Shown in pieces: positions 9,827 to 17,710 of a DNA stretch of 64,000 nucleotides; positions within the stretch are counted from its first letter, which is position 1, and every line of letters starts with the position of its first letter. The DNA comes from Ferruginibacter sp. (GTDB lineage: Bacteria > Bacteroidota > Bacteroidia > Chitinophagales > Chitinophagaceae), in the NCBI GenBank assembly GCA_025963635.1, contig JAOQAK010000064.1:62001-126000 (forward strand), written 5' to 3'. Under the pieces are notes generated by a model, which worked only from the letters and a program-made list of their open reading frames with translations, was not told the origin of the DNA and made no database searches. A program made the position numbers and the translations under genes.

Positions 9827-12800
9827 CTAATGCTGACTAGTTGTTTCTTCCTTCTTAACTGCATCAATGATGGTATTAAAGAGGTCCTCGGTTTTGAAGG
9901 GCTTGGCTACATAACCATTCATTCCCGCGTTATAACAATTCTGCATTTCACCGTGTAAAGAGTGCGCTGTCATGGCAACGATCGGTATCTGGCCAACTTT
10001 TCCTTTCAGCTGCCGAATGCTTTTTGATGCATTAATACCATTCATGACTGGCATTTGAATATCCATCAGCACCAGGTCAAAACGCTGTTTCTGCACTTCT
10101 TCAACGGCAAGTTCACCGTTAACCACATGTACCAGGGTAAACCCTTTCCTTGTCAATACCTGCGTGGCTAACATTGCATTGATCATATTATCTTCCGCCA
10201 GTAAAATATGAATAGGGTTGTTTGTATTTACAGAAAGAATACTTTCTTCGTCAGCTGATTTTGTTTCGGTTAAGTTTTGCGTTTGCACATACTTTTTGAA
10301 AGGCAATATAAAATTGAAAGTAGTACCCTTGCCTGGCTTACTGTCCATGGTGAGCACGCCACCATACAGGTCTACAATACTTTTGGTAATATTTAGTCCC
10401 AGGCCTGTGCCGCCATACAATCTTTGTGTATCGGTATTGGCCTGGGTAAACCTTTCAAAAATATCATTCTGCTTATCTTCAGCTACTCCTATTCCCGTAT
10501 CGATGATGGAAAAGGCAACATATTCTCTTGCTTTATCAGCACCTTTTACAACCTTATAAATGATATCAATAGAGCCTGTATCGGTAAATTTGATGGCATT
10601 TCCCAACAGGTTAAACATCACCTGCGTCAAACGCAACTGATCACCTAATACTTTGCCCGTAAGTTGTTCATCGAAACTGGTACGCACCTGAATTCCTTTT
10701 AGTTTCGCTTTGGGCTCAAGAATTTTTACCACATCACTAATGATCTTATTTACATCTATGGGCAGGCTTTCAAGGGCCATCAGGCTGGATTCAATTTTGG
10801 AAAGATCCAGTACGTTGTTAATAAGGGCCAGCAGGTTGGCAGAAGCCGTTTTTACAATATCAACATATTCTGCCTGTTCTTTATTTAGCTCAGTATCCGA
10901 AAGCAGGTCTGTAAACCCGATTACTGCATTCAGCGGTGTCCTGATTTCATGGCTCATGTTGGAAATAAACTGGTCTTTTACCTTCAGCGACCTTTCCACA
11001 ATTTCATTCGCAGCAATCAGTTCCGTTTCTATCTGGTACCTGCCGGTGATGTCCATACCAAAGCCCAGTATGTATTTTTTGCCGTTCTTTTCTTTAAAGC
11101 ATTTGTTGATGATACTGAACCACGACATGGAGTCGGTGGATGGATTTTTAAGGCACCCTTCCAGCCGGATCATTTCCCCGTCTTCCATTTCGAAGATACT
11201 GTCTATATCGCCGAGGAAAATGTCATCAGGACCGGTGGATAAACTACTCGCCAGCGGCTGTTCCTTTTCATTGAACGCATAGTACTCTGCAAAGGTTTGA
11301 TTCGCGAGCACAATTTGGCCCAACTCGTTCATCACAAAAATTACGTTGGGACTATTATCGATGATCTGTTGGATAAACTGTTGTTGTTTTTCAATTTCGT
11401 GTTGCGCTTTCACCGATTCTGTTATATCAACTGCACTCCCTATTACATAAGGATTTCCATTATTGGCATATACTGTATTCTGGTATAGCCATACGCGTTT
11501 AGCGCCGGTTTTAGTGAAGATCTGCATTGTTCCGGAGGCCTTCTCCTCGGTGTTAATGGTACGGATGTATTCATCAAACTCAGCCTGGAATTCCGGGGCG
11601 ATGATCATCTTCAGGTTCATGCCGATCACTTCTTCTCTTTTAAAACCGCTTGATCTTTCAGAAGCAGGATTGATCTCAATCAACACGCCCTGCATATCGT
11701 GCACGCAAATGAGAGTTTGTGTATGATTGAGTATTACGGCCATTTCCTCCTTACTTTTTTTAAGTTCAAGGGCAGCTGTTTTTGTCGCCGTGATGTCTTG
11801 TGCGGTTCCAAATGAACCAATGTAACGGCCCGTTTCATCAAGACGCGGATTGACATTTGATGTCATGTATTTCACCTTGTTACCCGTGATATAGCGGTAT
11901 TCCACCTCGGTTCTTTCCAGGGTTATGCGGGAAGACTCAATCGCTTCCAGTATCATCGCAAGGTCCTCCGGATGAGTATGGGCAAATAGCGCTTCATTGG
12001 AAATCTCACCGTGCAACGGAAGGTTGTACATCTTCCTCAATTCTTTCGAAATAGTAAATACCCCTTCACTGTCTATTTCCCAGGAACCGAGCCCGGCAAT
12101 TTGCATTGCTTCCTGCAATTTATTTTTATGCGCTACCAGTTGATTTTCCAATTCCTTTCTTTCGGTGATATCTTGTTGAATCGCAAGAAACTCGTATGGC
12201 TTGCCGGAAGCATCCAGTAAAGGCACAATGGTGGTATCGGCCCAATACGTTTTGCCATTTTTATTTCGGTTCACCAATTCGCCTTTCCAGCTATTACCCG
12301 CCAGTAATGTTTCCCATATAGGCTTAACAATATTTTTATCCCGCATGCTGATGCTAATGGAACGGTAATCATTACCAAGCAATTCCTCCTCCGACAAACC
12401 ATTTACTTCACAAAACTTTTTATTCACCTGCACAATTTTGCCATCAGCATTAAAAATGATTACAATGGCAGATTGATCCAAAGCAAATTTGTAGTCCGCC
12501 AGTGTTTTGTACAAGGCTTCAATGGAATTTTCCTTTTCCTTTCGGCTGGTGATATTTTTTTGAATGGCAATGAAATTAGTAATAGCGCCTGTGTCATCAA
12601 CGATTGGCTTAATGCTCAGGGCAAGCCATACAGGAGTGCCATTTTTGTGATAGGTCAGCAGTTCTTCTTCCACCGCTTCTCCCTTTATTAATTCCTCAAT
12701 CATGTGTTTTGCAACTGCCTGGTCGGTGTGCGACCCATGTAAAATACTCCCCAGTTCCCCGCCCTTAATTTCGTCCAATGTATAGCCATTCGTTTTGGTA

Positions 12801-13186
12801 AATCCTTCATTTATCCATTGTACGCATCCGTTGCCATCCGAGATGACAATTGATTCATTTACCTGTTTAATTACACCAGCCAATAGTTGCAGGTGCTTAT
12901 CCGCAGCATTGTTTAGATTTTGTTCAACAGACAAATTATGCAGGAGTTCCCGGTTATGCAGTACCAGTTGCTCTCTTTTGAAACCAATAAAACAAAAAAG
13001 TACCGCTAAGTAAATGGGGGAAAAAACGAGGATCACAAAATTGGGAGCGTATTCAAATATATGAAACCAGGGGCCATTGAAACCATGCTGATAGGTAAGA
13101 CAGACACCAATGATTACCATGAGAATGCCGGTTAAAAAACCTGCTGCCGTATGCTTAATAACACCAAAATATTGGTCGCTCTTCAT
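9827..13186 (-). CDS. Membrane hybrid sensor histidine kinase: two TM, five PAS, HisKA, HATPase, receiver
   Basis: The protein has about 1119 residues. Two hydrophobic segments near the N-terminus (FLTGILMVIIGVCLTY and FVILVFSPIYLAVLFCFIGF) anchor it in the inner membrane with only a short external loop, so sensing is probably by the cytoplasmic PAS domains. Five PAS/PAC repeats fill about residues 90-690. The kinase core has His in SHEIRTPLNAVIGF and an HATPase with NAIKF, DTGIGV and GGTGLGLNI. A C-terminal receiver has acceptor Asp in LVLMDIQMPVMNG. There is no fused Hpt, but a free Hpt gene follows after 48 nt. The frame is open upstream from a TTG at 13213. The ATG at 13186 (MKSDQYFGVIKH) is the better start. 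Confidence 0.92.
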   Translation of the reverse strand: MKSDQYFGVIKHTAAGFLTGILMVIIGVCLTYQHGFNGPWFHIFEYAPNFVILVFSPIYLAVLFCFIGFKREQLVLHNRELLHNLSVEQNLNNAADKHLQLLAGVIKQVNESIVISDGNGCVQWINEGFTKTNGYTLDEIKGGELGSILHGSHTDQAVAKHMIEELIKGEAVEEELLTYHKNGTPVWLALSIKPIVDDTGAITNFIAIQKNITSRKEKENSIEALYKTLADYKFALDQSAIVIIFNADGKIVQVNKKFCEVNGLSEEELLGNDYRSISISMRDKNIVKPIWETLLAGNSWKGELVNRNKNGKTYWADTTIVPLLDASGKPYEFLAIQQDITERKELENQLVAHKNKLQEAMQIAGLGSWEIDSEGVFTISKELRKMYNLPLHGEISNEALFAHTHPEDLAMILEAIESSRITLERTEVEYRYITGNKVKYMTSNVNPRLDETGRYIGSFGTAQDITATKTAALELKKSKEEMAVILNHTQTLICVHDMQGVLIEINPASERSSGFKREEVIGMNLKMIIAPEFQAEFDEYIRTINTEEKASGTMQIFTKTGAKRVWLYQNTVYANNGNPYVIGSAVDITESVKAQHEIEKQQQFIQQIIDNSPNVIFVMNELGQIVLANQTFAEYYAFNEKEQPLASSLSTGPDDIFLGDIDSIFEMEDGEMIRLEGCLKNPSTDSMSWFSIINKCFKEKNGKKYILGFGMDITGRYQIETELIAANEIVERSLKVKDQFISNMSHEIRTPLNAVIGFTDLLSDTELNKEQAEYVDIVKTASANLLALINNVLDLSKIESSLMALESLPIDVNKIISDVVKILEPKAKLKGIQVRTSFDEQLTGKVLGDQLRLTQVMFNLLGNAIKFTDTGSIDIIYKVVKGADKAREYVAFSIIDTGIGVAEDKQNDIFERFTQANTDTQRLYGGTGLGLNITKSIVDLYGGVLTMDSKPGKGTTFNFILPFKKYVQTQNLTETKSADEESILSVNTNNPIHILLAEDNMINAMLATQVLTRKGFTLVHVVNGELAVEEVQKQRFDLVLMDIQMPVMNGINASKSIRQLKGKVGQIPIVAMTAHSLHGEMQNCYNAGMNGYVAKPFKTEDLFNTIIDAVKKEETTSQH

Positions 13187-13803
13187 TATTGTTATTGGAT
13201 TTTTGAAAGACAATACTGCCTGTTGTTAGCACGAACTTATAAATAATACCCGGGCTTTGACCTTATTGGCTCATGTTGCCCTTCAATTTACACGTTTCTT
13301 TGTTAAAAGGCGGCATTATCCTTTGCCCATATATCATCAATTTACTATATGGATTAAGTACAGCCTGACCATATATTAAATTTAACGTCCTTATTTTTAA
13401 AATATTGCCTTAAAGAAACCGGCAGGGGAGATACTCATGTTACAGTCGATCGACTGTTGAATATAGGTGACTGATTGTTGAGTTGACATTAAACACTACG
13501 CTGCCAAAATATAGCTACGAGGCGATCAATTTGTACTACCAGGGCTAAGAGAGTGTGCGTGGAAATATTCAGAGATGAAAGGAGAAAAGGAAGTTAAAAG
13601 GGAGCAGCTAAGGATGCAATGAGAAGGGTGCATACGAAGTAAAAGAAAACAGCCCGAGGCCGATACCGGTTTTCGGGCTGCTGCAGAAATAAGTAATTGA
13701 ATAAGTGCCGGTGTTTGGAACAACAGCAACAGTTGCCAGCGATGGGGATGGTTGATGTTTCGTATCAACGCTGTCACAATAAACAACCCTGTTAACCGGC
13801 CGG
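13187..13803. other. Intergenic region upstream of the membrane kinase
   Basis: These 617 bp separate the lone receiver gene from the membrane kinase gene, both on the minus strand. Short ORFs here look random. The region holds a perfect 16-bp palindrome at 13442-13457 and a stem of CAGCCCGA and TCGGGCTG at 13650-13680. The latter lies soon after the receiver gene stop and could end its transcript, although no T-run follows it. Confidence 0.6.
13442..13457. promoter_or_regulatory. Perfect 16-bp palindrome, candidate operator
   Basis: ACAGTCGATCGACTGT reads the same on both strands. It lies about 255 bp upstream of the membrane kinase start, in non-coding DNA. A dimeric regulator could bind such a site, but chance or a restriction-type motif cannot be excluded. 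Confidence 0.35.
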
Positions 13804-14247
13804 CTAACGGACAGATGGAACCGTATCAAAATTTTTAAACCGTACAACATTATTTTTTTGCAAAAGATCTTTCACCCTACTCACTTTTGTTAATACCATC
13901 TCAATATTCTTCATGTCGTTTTCACCCTTTACAAAATAATCAAAAACCCCATATTTTAATGATTGGACAACAGTGTCCACATCGTCCTGCCCGCAGATAT
14001 AGATCATAAAAATATCCGGGTTGTGCCTTTTAATCATCTTTAATACTTCCAGTCCTTTCACAAAATCTATCCCATCATCATAGAAAATAATATCTGGTGG
14101 AGGATTGAGGTTTTCCAGGCATTTCGCTGCTTCATGAAAAGCGGTTATATCGGTGTACCCAAGGTTCACCAGCTGCTGTTGAAATATATTCATATAAAAT
14201 ACATCTTCATCCAGTAAGTAAATTTTATAATCCTTTTTCGAAAGCAT
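13804..14247 (-). CDS. Single-domain response regulator (receiver only, atypical)
   Basis: This 147-residue protein is essentially one receiver domain plus a short helical tail. The acidic pair is LLDED (residues 11-15), the acceptor Asp is D57 in DIIFYDDGIDFVKG, and the conserved Lys is K107 in DYFVKG. The usual Thr/Ser switch residue after strand 4 is replaced by Cys (C85 in MIYICGQDDV). The sequence after the acceptor also lacks the usual Met/Leu-Pro pair. With no output domain it may be a phosphate sink, a relay intermediate or a regulator acting by protein contact. It lies upstream of the membrane kinase but 617 bp away, so it may be a separate transcript. It is divergent from the LOG gene. 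Confidence 0.85.
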   Translation of the reverse strand: MLSKKDYKIYLLDEDVFYMNIFQQQLVNLGYTDITAFHEAAKCLENLNPPPDIIFYDDGIDFVKGLEVLKMIKRHNPDIFMIYICGQDDVDTVVQSLKYGVFDYFVKGENDMKNIEMVLTKVSRVKDLLQKNNVVRFKNFDTVPSVR

Positions 14248-14337
14248 ATTTTTCTAATTTTCCCAACTTATTCATTTATAGTGCCAAGCTATATCTCATT
14301 GTTTTACAGTTATTTATAAGCACAGATATTGTCTTTT

Positions 14338-14374
14338 GTTCTACATTCAGGATATTATTTCCAGAATGTAGAAC
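14338..14374. promoter_or_regulatory. 11-bp inverted repeat between divergent genes
   Basis: GTTCTACATTC (14338-14348) and GAATGTAGAAC (14364-14374) are exact reverse complements with a 15-nt AT-rich spacer. The site lies in the 251-bp region between the receiver gene (minus) and the LOG gene (plus), where an operator controlling one or both could sit. A hairpin role is also possible. Confidence 0.45.
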
Positions 14375-14475
14375 GTGAGATCCCCCAATCATATTAAGCC
14401 AGGCAGAAAAAAGCTAAGCGGCTGTATTTAATCACTTTAGGTAGAATGATATTTACCGGATTGATAAAAAACAAG

Positions 14476-14483
14476 TAAGTTTG
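14476..14483 (+). promoter_or_regulatory. Candidate -7 box (TAnnTTTG) for the LOG gene
   Basis: TAAGTTTG matches the Bacteroidota -7 consensus TAnnTTTG. A TTG lies upstream at 14461-14463 but is too close for the usual 19-21 nt spacing. The start codon at 14499 would leave a very short leader, so this is a weak call. Confidence 0.25.
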
Positions 14484-14498
14484 AAACAATAGCGATTC

Positions 14499-15215
14499 AT
14501 GACAAAATCAGAGATAAAATTTTTAGAAGGGCCGCAAAGCCGTTGGAAGGAATTCACTTTTACCGTTAAAGTTTTGCTGGAATTCATTAAGGGTTTCCGG
14601 GCATTGCATTTCGTTGGTCCATGCGTTACCATTTTCGGATCCGCAAGGTTTAAAGACGGCCATCCATTTTACGAAAAAACAGAAGAGCTGGCTGGCAAGA
14701 TCGCTCAATTGGGCTTTACCATTATGACGGGGGGCGGCCCCGGAATAATGGAAGCGGCCAATAAAGGCGCCAGGGAAGTAGGCGGAAGAAGTGTTGGCTG
14801 CAATATTGTGCTGCCACATGAACAACAGCCAAATCCCTACCTAGACAAATGGGTTAATATTAGGTACTTTTTCGTAAGAAAACACCTACTGCTAAAATAC
14901 TCTTATGCCTTTGTTGTAATGCCTGGCGGATTTGGTACGCTGGATGAATATTTTGATGCGCTTACGCTGATACAAACCAAAATGATCCTCGAATTTCCCA
15001 TAATCATTTTCGATACTCAATTTCACAAGCAACTCGTAGCCCATATTGACCATATGAAGGCTGTAGGTACGATATCGCAGGACGACACCAATTTATTTTT
15101 ATTCACCGATTCTGTGGATGATGCAGTAACCTATATTCAAAACATCATTCTAAAGTTTAAACTGCACCCCGCAAAACCACGCAAGCCGCTAAGGTGGTTG
15201 CGGGAAAGGCCCTGA
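14499..15215 (+). CDS. LOG family (TIGR00730) nucleoside 5'-monophosphate phosphoribohydrolase
   Basis: This 238-residue cytoplasmic protein has the two signatures of the lysine-decarboxylase-like / LOG family: GGGPGIMEAANKGA (from residue 78) and PGGFGTLDE (142-150), with Arg/Glu positions for nucleotide hydrolysis. Characterised members remove ribose 5-phosphate from cytokinin-type or purine nucleoside monophosphates, and bacterial members may act as nucleotide hydrolases. The old annotation lysine decarboxylase is misleading. The N-terminal 35 residues (SRWKEFTFTVKVLLEFIKGF) form a family-typical helical extension. The ATG at 14499 fits. It stands alone on the plus strand, divergent from the receiver gene and convergent with GH97. 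Confidence 0.9.
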   Translation: MTKSEIKFLEGPQSRWKEFTFTVKVLLEFIKGFRALHFVGPCVTIFGSARFKDGHPFYEKTEELAGKIAQLGFTIMTGGGPGIMEAANKGAREVGGRSVGCNIVLPHEQQPNPYLDKWVNIRYFFVRKHLLLKYSYAFVVMPGGFGTLDEYFDALTLIQTKMILEFPIIIFDTQFHKQLVAHIDHMKAVGTISQDDTNLFLFTDSVDDAVTYIQNIILKFKLHPAKPRKPLRWLRERP

Positions 15216-15280
15216 TAACGCTGTTAGTGTTTGCCGCTAATTTCCCCAATTGATAATCCTGCATTCTTGCGATTCATAAA

Positions 15281-15625
15281 TTCTTGTTGCCACTAATTTC
15301 AGAAATCTGCGCGAATAAAGAAGATTGAAATTTGCTTTGTAAGCATTCGTTCATTCGTGGCCGTTCACAAATTTTTGTTGACACCAATTACACAGATTTG
15401 CACGAATGAAGAAGGTTGAAATTTGATTTGTGGACATTCGTGCATTCGTGGCCATTCACAAATTTTTGTTGCCACCAATTTCACAAATTTGCACGAATGA
15501 AGAAGGTTGAAGTTTGATTCGGTAAACATTCGTGCATTCGTGGCTAACCACATTTTTTTTGCCCCCAATTACACAGATTTGCACGAATAAGAATTTCCTT
15601 ATCTTCTTATTCGTGCATTCATGGC
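15281..15625. repeat. Tandem repeat, about 3.8 copies of a 91-bp unit
   Basis: The motif TTGTTG-CCACCAATT recurs at 15284, 15375, 15466 and about 15557, giving an exact 91-bp period. Each unit carries TTTGCACGAAT and later CATTCGTGCATTCGTGGC, so units also hold inverted arms. In the last unit TGCACGAATAAGAA and TTCTTATTCGTGCA form a perfect 14-bp stem. The array fills the convergent gap between the LOG gene and GH97 and stops about 9 bp before the GH97 stop codon. It may end transcripts from both sides. Confidence 0.9.
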
Positions 15626-15633
15626 TAACTTCC

Positions 15634-17628
15634 TTATCTTTTTGCAGGATAAATTCTTGCAGCCCATCCACCTCCATTGGCAAGATGTATTTTGAGTTTG
15701 TCTTTCGAAGAAACGGGTACCAGTTCTCTTTTATAATCTGTTGCATCCCGGTTTGCATTGACGCCATCCCTGAATATTTCAGCTTCAAATATTCCATCCC
15801 CTAAAAATGAAAGATCAATCACCATATCCCGCTCGCTCCAATTGCTCATCGCTCCTGCATACCATTCATTATTTCTTTTACGGGCAATGGCAATATACTC
15901 ACCCACTTTGCCATCGAGTGCAACGGTTTCGTCAAATACAGTAGGAAATTTTTTGATAAAACCAGTACTCTCCTGCTCTTTCATATAAGCAGTAGGATTA
16001 TCTGAGAGCATTTGCAAAGGCGCTTCAAACACCACATACATTGCCAGTTGATGACATCGTGTGCCCTGGCTCATCGGCAAAGAATTATCGGGGCGAAAAT
16101 GAGACTTAGTGGCATTCCGCATCGCTCCCGGTGTATAATCCATTGGACCAGCTACCATCCGGATAAAAGGAATGGTTACATCATAGCGGGGCACATCATC
16201 GTTGGGTGTCCACTTCACATTTTCCATTCCTTTCACTCCTTCAAAATTGATCACATTCGGCCAGGTTCTTTGTAAGCCTGTTGGTTTGTACATTCCATGA
16301 TAATCCAAGAGCATTTTGTAACCGGCCGCTTTTTTAGCAATGGTATATAATGACGTTACCATCTTCTGGTCGTCCCGGTCCATGAAATCTATTTTAAAAC
16401 CCCTTACCCCCATGGCCGAATAGGTTGAAAAAACTTCCTCCAGTTTTGTAACAGTAGCATACCAGGAAGCCCATAAAATGATTCCTACATTTTTTTGTTT
16501 CCCATAAGCAATGATCTCCTTTAAATTGATTTTATCAGAAACCTGCATCAGGTCGAGATCGTTGCTCCAGCCTTCGTCCAGGATAACATATTCAATCTTA
16601 TTCGCCGATGCAAAATCAATATAATATTTGTAAGTTTCTGTATTGATCCCTGCCTTGAAATCCACATGCGATATGTTCCAGTCGTTCCACCAATCCCACG
16701 CAACCTTGCCTGGCTTTATCCACGATTCATCGGCTATGCGGGAAGGGGCAGCAAGCTTTTGAACCATGTGGTTGTTGGCAAGTGCGGCATCATTCTCACT
16801 GATCACCACCACCCGCCATGGAAAATCACGCGTGCCCTTTACAGATGCGATGTAATCTGCACGTTTGCTGACGATCGTATTCAGCATCTTATAACCGCCC
16901 TGTAATTCAGTTAAAGGATATGGGGCAAATACACCTTTAAACCCAGTGGTGCCAGCACCCGGTTTTCCTACAAACATACCCGGATAATCTTCCAGGTCGG
17001 CTTCGAGAATCACCGCCTTTTTGGTCCCCGCATCCACAAGTACCGGCAGAAAGCCAATGGTATCTTTATTTACTTCCGACAAATTAGCTTCTGTGTACAG
17101 GGCTTCAAAAGATTGGATGTATTGTTCGGTACTTCTGAAATCCCGAACATAAGGAACAAAACATTTATAATCATCGGTGAAATTAAAATTTGCTTCCTCT
17201 GCCGAAATCTTCAGATCGCCTTTCCTTTTGGTATAGAAACGATAAGCCGCTCCGTCATTGTAAGCCCTCAATACAATGCCATAATTTCCCTTGCAATCAA
17301 TGATCAGCTGATTATAGTGATCTGTCACTGATTTCTTTTTATATACAGGCGTGTTGAATTGCGTGTTGACAGTGGCGGTTTTACTGGAAACAATTTTTGC
17401 ATTATCACCCAATATTTCGCCGGTGGAGAGCGTCAACGAAACGGTCGAGGGCGCAATGATCATATCTGCGCCGTGTTTTACAGACCATTGCATTTTTGCC
17501 CCGGCATTAATACTTACCACAATTTTCCCGTCAGGAGAAGCAAGGGTAAACGCTTTATTGTTTTGTGCGCAAGCCAGTGAACCGATCAGCATCAATGCTA
17601 TCAATAGCTGGAAAATTTTTTGTTTCAT
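15634..17628 (-). CDS. Glycoside hydrolase family 97, retaining alpha-galactosidase type
   Basis: This 664-residue protein is probably periplasmic, with a signal peptide ending near LIGSLACAQ. It has the three GH97 parts: N-terminal beta-sandwich (about 25-290), TIM barrel (WDWWNDWN, YVILDEGWS, ILWASWY, FKIDFMDRDDQ) and C-terminal all-beta domain. In GH97, inverting alpha-glucosidases such as SusB use a glutamate base, while retaining alpha-galactosidases have an Asp nucleophile. Here D414 in FKIDFMD and E463 in INFEGVKG sit where the retaining group has its nucleophile and acid/base. Alpha-galactosidase is therefore more likely than alpha-glucosidase. It is the last gene of the locus, 82 bp after the GH51-like gene. 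Alpha-galactose is not a normal xyloglucan side chain, so the true substrate may be broader. Confidence 0.9.
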   Translation of the reverse strand: MKQKIFQLLIALMLIGSLACAQNNKAFTLASPDGKIVVSINAGAKMQWSVKHGADMIIAPSTVSLTLSTGEILGDNAKIVSSKTATVNTQFNTPVYKKKSVTDHYNQLIIDCKGNYGIVLRAYNDGAAYRFYTKRKGDLKISAEEANFNFTDDYKCFVPYVRDFRSTEQYIQSFEALYTEANLSEVNKDTIGFLPVLVDAGTKKAVILEADLEDYPGMFVGKPGAGTTGFKGVFAPYPLTELQGGYKMLNTIVSKRADYIASVKGTRDFPWRVVVISENDAALANNHMVQKLAAPSRIADESWIKPGKVAWDWWNDWNISHVDFKAGINTETYKYYIDFASANKIEYVILDEGWSNDLDLMQVSDKINLKEIIAYGKQKNVGIILWASWYATVTKLEEVFSTYSAMGVRGFKIDFMDRDDQKMVTSLYTIAKKAAGYKMLLDYHGMYKPTGLQRTWPNVINFEGVKGMENVKWTPNDDVPRYDVTIPFIRMVAGPMDYTPGAMRNATKSHFRPDNSLPMSQGTRCHQLAMYVVFEAPLQMLSDNPTAYMKEQESTGFIKKFPTVFDETVALDGKVGEYIAIARKRNNEWYAGAMSNWSERDMVIDLSFLGDGIFEAEIFRDGVNANRDATDYKRELVPVSSKDKLKIHLANGGGWAARIYPAKR

Positions 17629-17710
17629 TTATGAATTGATTTAACCGGTTTTCCAGGAAAGATGAAAGCGCACAAACATTCAACAATGCAGTGCCCGTTA
17701 ATTTTACGTT

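Noticed and set aside
13526..13850. Two overlapping minus-strand ORFs of 80-86 residues between the receiver gene and the kinase gene
   Set aside because: They have low-complexity, Ser/Leu/His-rich composition, overlap each other, and one runs into the receiver gene. They look like random open frames.
14499..15215. Lysine decarboxylase
   Set aside because: The GGGPG and PGGFGT motifs belong to the LOG phosphoribohydrolase family. No PLP-dependent decarboxylase features are present.
15281..15625. Possible CRISPR array
   Set aside because: The unit is 91 bp and repeats throughout, with no unique spacers of 30-40 bp between short identical repeats, and no cas genes lie nearby.
15365..15804. 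ORFs of 67-113 residues across the 91-bp repeat array
   Set aside because: Their repeated peptide (SSFVQICVIG type) simply reflects the DNA repeat, and one overlaps GH97 antisense.
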